Source of the DNA: GCA-002772825 sp964560655
GTDB lineage: Bacteria; Patescibacteriota; Minisyncoccia; GCA-002772825
Length of the DNA stretch: 50,151 bases
Reading direction: 5' to 3'
NCBI GenBank assembly: GCA_964560655.1
Contig: CAZLLR010000002.1
Coordinates: 1-50,151 of the forward strand
In this document: one piece after another, positions 32,463 to 39,225 of the stretch
Layout of the letters: every line of letters begins with the position of its first letter
Position numbering within the stretch: position 1 is the first letter of the stretch
Position numbers and translations under genes: made by a program
Notes under the pieces: generated by a model
What the model was told of the DNA's origin: nothing
What the model saw: the letters and a program-made list of their open reading frames with translations, nothing else
Databases searched by the model: none

Positions 32463-33053
32463 TTAAAGTTTAAATTTATAGTTAGTTCTATCTCCAACTT
32501 CATAGGCCATATACTTAGCTATCTCCATTATCCTTTTAGGAGTTAACTGGATAAAACTTAACGAGATACCAGCCTCGAGAAGTTTTCTCTCGCTAGCCCT
32601 CTTCTCATCAATAGTTAAGGCGGTATTTTCAAGATAACCTTTCCAAACCTTAACAGCATACACCTTATTCGTGACTAACATATCCTGAGTACACTTTGGA
32701 CAAGGCATATTGGTCAGATAGATGATAGAATCTTTAACCCCGTCAGGAAAACAAGGGGCATGAGCATTAGTTTCCGCATGAACAGCCTGGCAATACATTT
32801 TAAACCTTTCTTTCATCGACTCTATATTGCCACCGTTTTTCTCCACTTCTTCGGTTGCTAAATACTCATAGTAACAGTACCCTAGTTCTCTGCAGCTTTT
32901 TATGTCTCTTGCTGCTCCATTATATCCAGAGCCAACTATTCTATGGTCTTTAACAATTAAACAGCCAACTCCTCTTTTTAAGCAAGAGTGCCGCGTACCA
33001 CAACTTATAGCCTGAAACATAAAGATTTCATCCCAGCTTGGCCTATTTTTCAT
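32463..33053 (-). CDS. Deoxycytidylate deaminase (ComEB/dCMP deaminase family)
   Basis: This 196-residue zinc enzyme probably converts dCMP to dUMP. The active site is in CQAVHAETNA (His zinc ligand and catalytic Glu) and MPCPKCTQDM (two Cys ligands). The N-terminal half has SCLKRGVGCLIVKDHRIVGS and GYNGAARDIKSC. It carries extra cysteines (CRELGYCYYE) as in dCMP deaminases with a second zinc site. The start at 33053 is fixed by GGAGG five bases upstream; the ATG at 33065 overlaps that site. Paired with the thymidylate-synthase-like gene, it gives a route from dCMP to dTMP. Confidence 0.93.
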   Translation of the reverse strand: MKNRPSWDEIFMFQAISCGTRHSCLKRGVGCLIVKDHRIVGSGYNGAARDIKSCRELGYCYYEYLATEEVEKNGGNIESMKERFKMYCQAVHAETNAHAPCFPDGVKDSIIYLTNMPCPKCTQDMLVTNKVYAVKVWKGYLENTALTIDEKRASERKLLEAGISLSFIQLTPKRIMEIAKYMAYEVGDRTNYKFKL

Positions 33054-33223
33054 ATCAACCTCCATAAAATTGATTATTTTTATGTTAAAAAACCTTTTAG
33101 CCTGTTATGACAAACTATTTATTCTATCTACATTCTTACCGCAAAGAAGGTTCCTAGTCAAACTAGACAAATCTGTATTTTATTACATATTTAAATATCT
33201 CCGAAGGGTTGCTTTTGAGAGTT

Positions 33224-33907
33224 TTACTCTAAGACGAAAATTTTCTCTGTGCCATAATAATCTTCCCAATTGTTGTTATAGTGTTCAAACATTCGCGCGA
33301 GTCTTCCTTGGTCAAGTTCCTGAGCCTCCATTCTCTCCATAAGCTCATATATCTTTTTCTTAGCACTTTCGACTTCATTAGTGTCTTGAAGCACAGCTTC
33401 AAATTCTGCCAAGTAACCGTATCCGGCATTCTTATCCAAGCAAATATTTATATCATCAACCTTATACTCTTCCCTCTCCCTAGACCACTTAGCCTGATAA
33501 GAAAATCCAGAGTCAAACAATACCTGATCGAGCTCACTAATACTCAAGTGAGGCATCTTATGTTCAAACTCAAGTCTAGAGATCCCGTTGTCACTTGTAG
33601 TATCATCTATAGAGGACTTTATAACGAAGATTAGATCCTCGTCAGCCAGTCGCACCCTTATAGAATGATTTTTCCCATCAACAATAATTTTTCTCAGGTT
33701 CTCATGTTTCTCTTGTGAAATATACTCTAAAATATTCTTATAGAGTAGATTAATATCACCATCTATAAAATAATGATTGATCTGCTTATGCCGAGAGATA
33801 AATTCTGTGTTTGGATTAATTTCAAGCATCTTCTCTCTAAAAGCTTGAGCCTGAGACTCATCGCCTAAGAGACTTTTTATCTCTATCTCGTATTGTTGTG
33901 TAGACAT
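33224..33907 (-). CDS. CYTH domain protein (triphosphate tunnel family)
   Basis: This 227-residue protein starts with the CYTH signature ExExK (YEIEIKSLL) and continues with alternating basic and acidic strands typical of the eight-stranded triphosphate tunnel: HYFIDGD, SIRVRLADEDLIFVIKS, RLEFEHK, REREEYKVDDINICLDK and GYLAEFEAVL. Members are CyaB-type adenylate cyclases, thiamine triphosphatases or inorganic triphosphatases; which one cannot be decided from sequence. Residues 50-75 form an insert with no clear counterpart. A TATAAT ends six bases before the ATG, suggesting a leaderless message. Confidence 0.85.
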   Translation of the reverse strand: MSTQQYEIEIKSLLGDESQAQAFREKMLEINPNTEFISRHKQINHYFIDGDINLLYKNILEYISQEKHENLRKIIVDGKNHSIRVRLADEDLIFVIKSSIDDTTSDNGISRLEFEHKMPHLSISELDQVLFDSGFSYQAKWSREREEYKVDDINICLDKNAGYGYLAEFEAVLQDTNEVESAKKKIYELMERMEAQELDQGRLARMFEHYNNNWEDYYGTEKIFVLE

Positions 33908-33913
33908 ATTACT

Positions 33914-33919
33914 ATTATA
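33914..33919 (-). promoter_or_regulatory. -10 box of the CYTH gene, probable leaderless start
   Basis: TATAAT on the minus strand, with exactly six bases between it and the ATG at 33907, the same spacing as for ftsK. Confidence 0.6.
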
Positions 33920-33933
33920 TCACATTTTTAAAC

Positions 33934-33964
33934 TAAAAATCCCAACCCGCCTAAGCGAATTGGG
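33934..33964 (-). terminator. Terminator after rplK
   Basis: CCCAA/TTGGG and CGC/GCG stems (33941-33964) with a CTAA loop, followed on the minus strand by ATTTTTAG. It stops the secE-nusG-rplK unit before rplA would be expected. Confidence 0.7.
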
Positions 33965-33982
33965 AGCTTTATAAATAATAGA

Positions 33983-34408
33983 TTACGCTGTAACTTCTAG
34001 CCCCATAGAGCGAGCACTTCCCTCTATAATCTTCATTGCCGCCTCCACATTATTTGCGTTTAAGTCCTCCATCTTCCTCTCGGCAATCTCGCGAACTTGA
34101 GCCTTAGTCACTTTTCCAACCTTGACCGTAAGATTCTTACCAGAACCTTTTTCTACTCCAGCCGCTTTTCTAAGCAAGTCTGAAGCTGGCGGAGTCTTCA
34201 TTTTGAAGTCAAAACTCCTGTCGTCGTATACATATATCTCCACAGGGATAATATCCCCTACTTTATCCTTACTTGCTTCGTTAAACTTATTAACAAAATC
34301 ACCAATATTCACACCATGCTGACCCAAAGCAGGCCCAACAGGAGGTGCAGGATTAGCCTTACCAGCTGGTATTTGAAGCTTTATGATTGATTTAATTACT
34401 TTTGCCAT
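33983..34408 (-). CDS. rplK: 50S ribosomal protein uL11
   Basis: This 141-residue protein has normal length. The N-terminal domain has IKLQIPAGKANPAPPVGPAL and GQHGVNIGDFVNKFNEAS; the C-terminal rRNA-binding domain has FKMKTPPASDLLRKAAGVEK and ends GSARSMGLEVT. It forms the GTPase-associated centre with 23S rRNA and contacts elongation factors. It follows nusG, but rplA (uL1) does not follow it. A 13-bp inverted repeat sits between nusG and rplK. Confidence 0.97.
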   Translation of the reverse strand: MAKVIKSIIKLQIPAGKANPAPPVGPALGQHGVNIGDFVNKFNEASKDKVGDIIPVEIYVYDDRSFDFKMKTPPASDLLRKAAGVEKGSGKNLTVKVGKVTKAQVREIAERKMEDLNANNVEAAMKIIEGSARSMGLEVTA

Positions 34409-34454
34409 ATGATTAATTTTTTTAACGAGTACAATGAGTTTTTAAAAATCATCG

Positions 34455-34551
34455 CCACGCACATAAATTTATAATATATAAGGTATAACCTTTTTTAACA
34501 TTTATTTCAATAGCTCTACTTTTTTACCTATTATATGCTTTATGTGCGTGG
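34455..34551. repeat. Long-range inverted repeat between nusG and rplK
   Basis: CCACGCACATAAA (34455-34467) pairs perfectly with TTTATGTGCGTGG (34539-34551) across 71 bases that include a small AAGGT/ACCTT hairpin. It fills most of the 177-base gap and would form a large stem in the nusG-rplK transcript. It could be a processing or autoregulatory element, or a degenerate relative of the CACACTAAG repeats. Confidence 0.7.
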
Positions 34552-34585
34552 GTTGTGAAATTATAGACGATTCTCATCTTAATTT

Positions 34586-35131
34586 CTACAACTTCCTAAT
34601 CTGTAAAAAGTCCAGCTCTACTGGTGTCTCTCTACCAAAGATAGAGACGAGCACCTTCACCTTGCCGCGGGAGTCATCTACTTCCGATACTTTTCCTTCG
34701 AAATTTTTAAAAGGACCGTCGTTTACTTGTACGATCTCACCTATCGCAACATCTATCTTATGCTTTGCATCTGTGCCTTCCATCTTCTTGAAGAGCATTT
34801 CTATTTCACTTGAATCAAGAGGGGTAGGTGTAGTACCTGCGCCCACGAAGCCTGTAACCCTAGGAGTATTTCTTACCACATACCATGAATTATCCGTCAC
34901 AATCATTTCTACAAGCACATAACCAGGGTAAATTTTTTCTTCTATAACCTTCCTTTTTCCGGCTTTAATCTTTATTTTCTTTTCAGTAGGGACGACTACG
35001 TTAAAAATCTTATCCTCCATACCAAGAGACTCTATTCTCTGCCTTAAGTTACGAGAGACAGCGTCTTCATATCCGGCATAAGTATGTATAGCATACCAAT
35101 TTCTTTCTGTTTGTAATTCTTGTTTTGCCAT
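34586..35131 (-). CDS. nusG: Transcription termination/antitermination factor NusG
   Basis: This 181-residue protein has the NGN domain (WYAIHTYAGYEDAVSRNLRQ, then IYPGYVLVEMIVTDNSWYVV and TPRVTGFVGAG) and a C-terminal KOW domain (GEIVQVNDGPFKNFEGKVSE, VKVLVSIFGRETPVELDFLQ). It binds RNA polymerase and couples it to the ribosome or Rho. It is preceded by secE by 53 bases, the standard bacterial arrangement. Confidence 0.97.
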   Translation of the reverse strand: MAKQELQTERNWYAIHTYAGYEDAVSRNLRQRIESLGMEDKIFNVVVPTEKKIKIKAGKRKVIEEKIYPGYVLVEMIVTDNSWYVVRNTPRVTGFVGAGTTPTPLDSSEIEMLFKKMEGTDAKHKIDVAIGEIVQVNDGPFKNFEGKVSEVDDSRGKVKVLVSIFGRETPVELDFLQIRKL

Positions 35132-35184
35132 ATTTTTTAAAAAAATTAAAGTTTATGAATAATCCGCATCAACGAAAACCATAT

Positions 35185-35364
35185 TTAAACAATCACCTTA
35201 TCTATAATGTAGCCAAATATAAAATCAAAAAAACCTAAGTAAAGTGCGACAAAAATTGATATCGCTATAACAATAATAGTAAATCGAATAGTCTCCTTCC
35301 TAGAAGGCCATTTTACATGCTTTAATTCTCCCTTAGTATCTCTTAAATAATCTATTAATTTCAT
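35185..35364 (-). CDS. secE: Preprotein translocase subunit SecE
   Basis: This 59-residue protein is short but typical of bacterial SecE: an amphipathic helix (LIDYLRDTKGELKHVKWPSR) with the conserved KxVxWPSRxET core, followed by one membrane helix (FTIIVIAISIFVALYLGFFD). SecE clamps the SecY channel. Position directly upstream of nusG supports the call. The frame runs from ATG 35364 to TAA 35187-35185. No Shine-Dalgarno sequence. Confidence 0.95.
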   Translation of the reverse strand: MKLIDYLRDTKGELKHVKWPSRKETIRFTIIVIAISIFVALYLGFFDFIFGYIIDKVIV

Positions 35365-35500
35365 AAATCCTAATTTAAAACGCCCTCTCAGGCGCTACAA
35401 ACATAATACTCTCTTCAGGTATTATGTCAACTAGAGCAACGTCTGCCTACTGGTAGGTATGGTCAAACGGCTCTATTATTATACTTTTAAACACATTCAT
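35365..35500. other. Hairpin-rich leader between the FtsB-like gene and secE
   Basis: Three small stems lie here: CGCC/GGCG near 35381-35394, CATAATAC/GTATTATG near 35401-35425, and CCTAC/GTAGG near 35447-35458. The plus and minus strands were checked for a tRNA-Trp, which often precedes secE; no anticodon arm or TTCRA loop was found. It may be the secE leader. Confidence 0.35.
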
Positions 35501-35875
35501 CTAAAATCCGAAAATACCCCAAAACCAACTTTTACTCTTTACTGGATTAGTCTCTTCATTATTGTTTCTCGCATCATCAACGATGATGAGCACTTCTTCC
35601 CCAGGCTTAGCTATCTGGAATTTATCTCTAAGTTCCTCTTCTATTCCGGCGTTTGTCTTTAGGCGCGCCACCTCCGAGTCAAAATAATCTTTCTTTGCCC
35701 TAAGTTTATCAAGCTTACTTTTAACCTCATCGTTCTTCTGGGCTGCTTCCCTGCTCTTTCTATATACTCCGACAGTGGAAAAAACAATAGAGATAAAAAC
35801 AATAAATAACAACAAAATAGAAAATTTTGAATAGAAAAGACGACGCCACATTCTCCTTTGTTGAAATTCTCTCAT
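35501..35875 (-). CDS. FtsB/DivIC-like septum formation protein
   Basis: This 124-residue bitopic protein has a short basic cytoplasmic start (MREFQQRRMWRRLFYSK), one membrane helix (about residues 18-40), a coiled coil (EAAQKNDEVKSKLDKLRAKK) and the DivIC-family block IEEELRDKFQIAKPGEEVLI. FtsB/DivIC bridges FtsL and FtsQ in the divisome. The ATG at 35875 is chosen because a TATAAT lies nine bases upstream; the frame's upstream extension would lie before that promoter. Divergent from a 34-codon gene that shares the same -10 box. Confidence 0.85.
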   Translation of the reverse strand: MREFQQRRMWRRLFYSKFSILLLFIVFISIVFSTVGVYRKSREAAQKNDEVKSKLDKLRAKKDYFDSEVARLKTNAGIEEELRDKFQIAKPGEEVLIIVDDARNNNEETNPVKSKSWFWGIFGF

Positions 35876-35883
35876 CGTTACTG

Positions 35884-35890
35884 TATTATA
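35884..35890. promoter_or_regulatory. Shared back-to-back -10 box
   Basis: TATTATA at 35884-35890 reads TATTAT on the plus strand (seven bases before ATG 35897) and TATAAT on the minus strand (nine bases before the FtsB-like ATG at 35875). The two promoters would overlap almost completely and exclude each other. Confidence 0.5.
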
Positions 35891-35896
35891 GCAATA

Positions 35897-36001
35897 ATGC
35901 ACACTAAAAAACAAAAGAAGCGCCACCAAGTCATCTGGATAACTATATCCCTATTGGCTGTAATAGGTATGGTGCTCTTTACAATAGCGCCACTCCTCTA
36001 G
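35897..36001 (+). CDS. 34-residue single-pass membrane microprotein
   Basis: The frame encodes a basic head (MHTKKQKKRHQ), then one hydrophobic helix (VIWITISLLAVIGMVLFTIA) and PLL. The pattern of a Lys/Arg-rich head plus a single helix is typical of real microproteins, and I recall similar tiny proteins in other CPR genomes. The ATG lies seven bases after a TATTAT box. Its TAG stop (35999-36001) overlaps the lepA TAG on the other strand (36000-35998) in a shared CTAG. Function unknown; it faces FtsB, so a divisome or Sec link is conceivable but unsupported. Confidence 0.65.
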   Translation: MHTKKQKKRHQVIWITISLLAVIGMVLFTIAPLL

Positions 36002-37785
36002 CTTTTCATCATCTTCAGAAAGACTTCTTGAGGTATATTTACTTTTGCAAAGGCCCCTCGCCTTTTCTTACCTTTTTTCTGTTTTTCCCAGAGCTTCTTT
36101 TTCCTAGAGATATCTCCTCCATAAAGATAGCCTGCAACATCTTTCTTCATAGCAGATATTGTCCGAGAAGATACTATTCTCCCCAGAGCCTTGGCTTGGA
36201 TCTTAATAGCGAAGAGCTGGCGAGGCAAGATCTTACGTAACTTTTCAACCGCTTCTTCAGATTCTATCTCTACCCTTCTCCTTGAGATAATCTTAGTAAG
36301 AGCCATCACCGGCTCTTCCGCCACGAGGATATCAAGCTTCACTACATCAGCTTCTTTTATATCGCCCATCTTATAAGAAATAGAGGCGTAACCTGACGAC
36401 ACACTCTTTAATCTGTCGAAGAACCCCCTCATGAGTTCACGTAGGGGCATCTCTCCTCCCAAGGAGAATCTTTCTTTACCAAATTGTTTTGTGTCAGATA
36501 CTTTCGCTTCATGTTCATAACAAAGCTTCATAATGTCCCCCACATTTTCTGCAGTGGTGATAATTTCAAAAGTGACCCATGGTTCAAAAATCTTTTTTAT
36601 CAAATGAGGCTCAGGAAAAAGTATCGGGGACCGGAATGTCTCTTTTTTGCCTGATACAAGCTCTACCTCGTAAGAAATAGTCGGCGAAGCAGTAATAAGC
36701 TCCAGAGAGAATTCTCTCTTCAATCGCTCAATTATTATCTCCAAGTGGAGCATCCCTAAAAAGCCACAACGGAAGCCTCTACCTAGCGCCCCTTGCGACT
36801 CTTCTTCAAACTCAAGCGACGAGTCAGAAAGATGCAATTTCATAAGAGCCTGCTTTAGGTCATCAAAGTCATCTTTACCTTCAGGATAAACACTAGCCCA
36901 GACAACAGGACTCGGCTTGAAGTACCCAGGGAGGGCAGGGAGAGGTTTCTTGAAGAAAGTGACAGTGTCACCCACCACAGCAACATTAGGCTTCTTAATA
37001 TTTGTAACTATATAACCTGTCTCCCCTCTATTTAATACGGCGACTTCTTTACGCTCGGGAGTGAAGATCCCCACTTCTCCAGCGATAAATTTCTCCTTAC
37101 CGGCAACTAATACAAGTTCGTCTCCCTTCTTAAACGAGCCATCTATCACTCTTGCATATACAATAACTCCCTGATGATTAGAATATTCAAAGTCAAAGAT
37201 AAGCGCTCGTGACCCATCGTCAAAAGTATGTAGAGGCGGGGGTATACGCTTTATAATCTCTGCTATAAGTTCATCTACTCCTTCTCCGGTCTTTGCAGAA
37301 ACCTTGAGCACCTCTTGCTCCTCGCAACCCAACAGGTCCACTACTTCTTTTAACACAGCGTCAACTCTAGCCGCTGGCATGTCTATCTTATTTAAAACAG
37401 GGATTATGACGAGTCCGCTCTCTTTTGCCATCTCAAGGGTAGAGAAGGTCTGCGCTTGCACACCCTGTGTAGCATCTACAAGAAGGATTGTCCCCTCTAC
37501 AGCCTTAAGTGCTCTTGATACTTCATAAGAGAAGTCTATGTGTCCAGGAGTGTCTATGAGGTTGAGTTCGTAATCCTCGCCATCAAGATTATAAGCCATC
37601 CTTACAGGCTGCATCTTTATAGTGATACCTCTTTCACGTTCAAGCTCCATAACGTCAAGCACTTGAGCCCTCATCTTTCTCTTCTCCACAGCATTAGTCT
37701 TGTCGATAAGACGGTCGGCAAGTGTGGATTTACCATGGTCAATATGAGCGATAATACTGAAATTTCTTATATTCTTAGTTTCCAT
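35998..37785 (-). CDS. lepA: Elongation factor 4 (LepA)
   Basis: This 595-residue translational GTPase has G1 AHIDHGKSTLADRL, G2 RERGITIK, G3 DTPGHIDF, G4 NKIDMPAA and G5 SAKTGEGVD. EF-G-like domains II, III and V follow, then the LepA-specific C-terminal domain (IKIQAKALGRIVSSRTISAM, DVAGYLYGGDISRKKKLWEK, and KGKKRRGAFAKVNIPQEVFL). It promotes ribosome assembly or back-translocation. Length is normal. It is separated from superoxide reductase upstream by a strong terminator. Confidence 0.97.
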   Translation of the reverse strand: METKNIRNFSIIAHIDHGKSTLADRLIDKTNAVEKRKMRAQVLDVMELERERGITIKMQPVRMAYNLDGEDYELNLIDTPGHIDFSYEVSRALKAVEGTILLVDATQGVQAQTFSTLEMAKESGLVIIPVLNKIDMPAARVDAVLKEVVDLLGCEEQEVLKVSAKTGEGVDELIAEIIKRIPPPLHTFDDGSRALIFDFEYSNHQGVIVYARVIDGSFKKGDELVLVAGKEKFIAGEVGIFTPERKEVAVLNRGETGYIVTNIKKPNVAVVGDTVTFFKKPLPALPGYFKPSPVVWASVYPEGKDDFDDLKQALMKLHLSDSSLEFEEESQGALGRGFRCGFLGMLHLEIIIERLKREFSLELITASPTISYEVELVSGKKETFRSPILFPEPHLIKKIFEPWVTFEIITTAENVGDIMKLCYEHEAKVSDTKQFGKERFSLGGEMPLRELMRGFFDRLKSVSSGYASISYKMGDIKEADVVKLDILVAEEPVMALTKIISRRRVEIESEEAVEKLRKILPRQLFAIKIQAKALGRIVSSRTISAMKKDVAGYLYGGDISRKKKLWEKQKKGKKRRGAFAKVNIPQEVFLKMMKS

Positions 37786-37824
37786 TTACTATATCCTACA
37801 TTAAAACGACCTTAATTTCTAGAG

Positions 37825-37865
37825 AATTAAAAATCCCCAAGGTGGGACCTTGGGGATTTTTAATT
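37825..37865 (-). terminator. Long terminator after the superoxide reductase gene
   Basis: Arms 37825-37843 and 37847-37865 pair perfectly over 19 bp around GGG. The stem contains AAAAATCCCC and the core CAAGGT-GGG-ACCTTG, close to the CAAGGTG palindromes near the RAYT gene. The last base of the stop codon region (37866-37864) touches the stem. Confidence 0.88.
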
Positions 37866-38238
37866 AAGACTTCCACAGTCCGTGGAGGTTGCAATAGGCT
37901 CGAGCTTCGACAGCCTCAGCATCAATCTTAAACTCTGCTTCTGCCGCGTCACCTGGGTTAAGGAATTTTCTATAAGCTTTATCGCCGGCTATAATTTCAA
38001 TCCACTCTATATAATGAGCATCTTCCATGGGGTGAGCTATAGAGCCTACTTTTACCAAAAATCCGCCCTCTACCTTTTCTATTACTGGCACATGCTTCTC
38101 TTTTGCCGCCTCTACAGTATTTTCCTTTTGCCTCTCCATTGGGTGCCCACAACAAACGAGACTCCCTCCGCCAGCATGGATAGCTTCTACAATATTTCCA
38201 CATTCACTACATTTATAGACTTCTTTTTGTTTTATCAT
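37864..38238 (-). CDS. Desulfoferrodoxin-type superoxide reductase
   Basis: This 124-residue enzyme reduces superoxide to hydrogen peroxide without making oxygen, a strategy of anaerobes. Centre I (desulforedoxin iron) ligands are C10, C13, C29 and C30. Centre II ligands are H49 in EKHVPV, H69 in AHPM, H75 in DAHYIEW, and C116/H119 in YCNLHGLW, with the catalytic E47-K48 pair present. All iron ligands are intact. It lies 40 bases after ahpC, which would remove the peroxide produced. Confidence 0.96.
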   Translation of the reverse strand: MIKQKEVYKCSECGNIVEAIHAGGGSLVCCGHPMERQKENTVEAAKEKHVPVIEKVEGGFLVKVGSIAHPMEDAHYIEWIEIIAGDKAYRKFLNPGDAAEAEFKIDAEAVEARAYCNLHGLWKS

Positions 38239-38278
38239 AAATATTATTCTAGTTTTTAAGTAATTTTATTTTACCTAC

Positions 38279-38845
38279 TTATATCTTCCCGACCAAATCC
38301 AGCCCCGGCTTTAAAGTATCTTTGCCAGGCTCCCAGCTTGCTGGGCAGACATTACCAGCATGTTCCGCCACAAACTTTGCCGCTTGAAGCTTACGTAAGA
38401 GTTCTTTAGCGCTCCTACCTACACTGTTGTCGTGTATCTCATAAGCCTTCACTAAGCCCTCAGGGCTGATTAAGAAGCTTCCCCTAAGAGATAAGCCCTC
38501 TTCTTCTATATAAGTTCCAAACTCCCTAGAGAGTTTACCTGTAGGGTCAGCCGCCATTGGGTACTTGATCTTCTTTATGGCCGGTGAAGTATCGTGCCAC
38601 GCTTTATGAACGAAGACCGTATCTGTGCTTACAGATATAACTTCTGCACCTTCTTTCTTAAATTCTTCATAACTATTAGCAAGCTCCTCAAGCTCAGTAG
38701 GACAAACGAAAGTGAAGTCCGCTGGATAAAAGACCAAGGCCACCCACTTGCCTTTATAGTCTGATAATTTTATCTTCTTAGTATCTTCGTCTTGATACAC
38801 TTCAAACTCAACATCTGTCACTTTCTTATTGATTAGATTCTCCAT
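38279..38845 (-). CDS. ahpC: Peroxiredoxin AhpC
   Basis: This 188-residue typical 2-Cys peroxiredoxin has its peroxidatic C48 in FTFVCPTELEELA and resolving C167 in GNVCPASWEPGKDTLKP. It reduces hydrogen peroxide and organic peroxides. No ahpF is adjacent, so a thioredoxin or other reductase must recharge it. It lies between the ferritin-like gene (46 bases upstream) and superoxide reductase. Confidence 0.97.
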   Translation of the reverse strand: MENLINKKVTDVEFEVYQDEDTKKIKLSDYKGKWVALVFYPADFTFVCPTELEELANSYEEFKKEGAEVISVSTDTVFVHKAWHDTSPAIKKIKYPMAADPTGKLSREFGTYIEEEGLSLRGSFLISPEGLVKAYEIHDNSVGRSAKELLRKLQAAKFVAEHAGNVCPASWEPGKDTLKPGLDLVGKI

Positions 38846-38891
38846 AATTTTATCTGTTATAGTTTATAAAAATGACAACCTTTATTGTTAG

Positions 38892-39173
38892 TTATTTTAA
38901 TTCTTTCTCTACTTCTTTCTTTCCAGCTTCAAGCTCTTTCACTTGTTCCTCATCTATAGCGAGAAGTAAAGTCTGGAATTCGCCCACATGAGTCTTCTCT
39001 TCTTTTGCCACATCTAGTAAGACTTTCTTGATATCCTCGCTTTGGGCATTGGCGGCAAGCTGTTCATATAAACTTACAGCATCAAGCTCGGCAATCATTG
39101 CCACCCTAAGTATCTCTTTGTCTATATCTTCTTTTTTAACTTCATCTAGGTTCGCAGGTATATTTGATAACAT
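38892..39173 (-). CDS. Encapsulin-type ferritin-like protein, stand-alone
   Basis: This 93-residue helical protein has the encapsulated-ferritin pattern: E29 in MIAELDAVSLYEQL, E59 and H62 in AKEEKTHVGEF. The spacings of 30 and 3 match E32/E62/H65 of known EncFtn proteins. It strongly resembles the ferritin-like N-terminal part of the Pyrococcus furiosus encapsulin fusion (MLS start, IIAELDA-type helix, EEKAHVGEF-type helix), as recalled from memory. No encapsulin shell gene is in this window and there is no obvious cargo-loading tail (it ends EVEKELK). It oxidises and stores iron in known relatives. It precedes ahpC and superoxide reductase in one unit. Confidence 0.85.
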   Translation of the reverse strand: MLSNIPANLDEVKKEDIDKEILRVAMIAELDAVSLYEQLAANAQSEDIKKVLLDVAKEEKTHVGEFQTLLLAIDEEQVKELEAGKKEVEKELK

Positions 39174-39225
39174 TTTTTATTAGTTAATATCTATAATTAT
39201 CTATTATCTTACTTTTTAGTAATTT

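Noticed and set aside
35365..35500. Possible tRNA-Trp upstream of secE
   Set aside because: The stems do not form a cloverleaf; there is no CCA anticodon loop, no TTCRA loop and no 7-bp acceptor stem on either strand.
37825..37865. Counting this hairpin as a certain member of the RAYT palindrome family
   Set aside because: The core is similar but the loop is three bases and it has a proper terminator T-run, so convergence is at least as likely.
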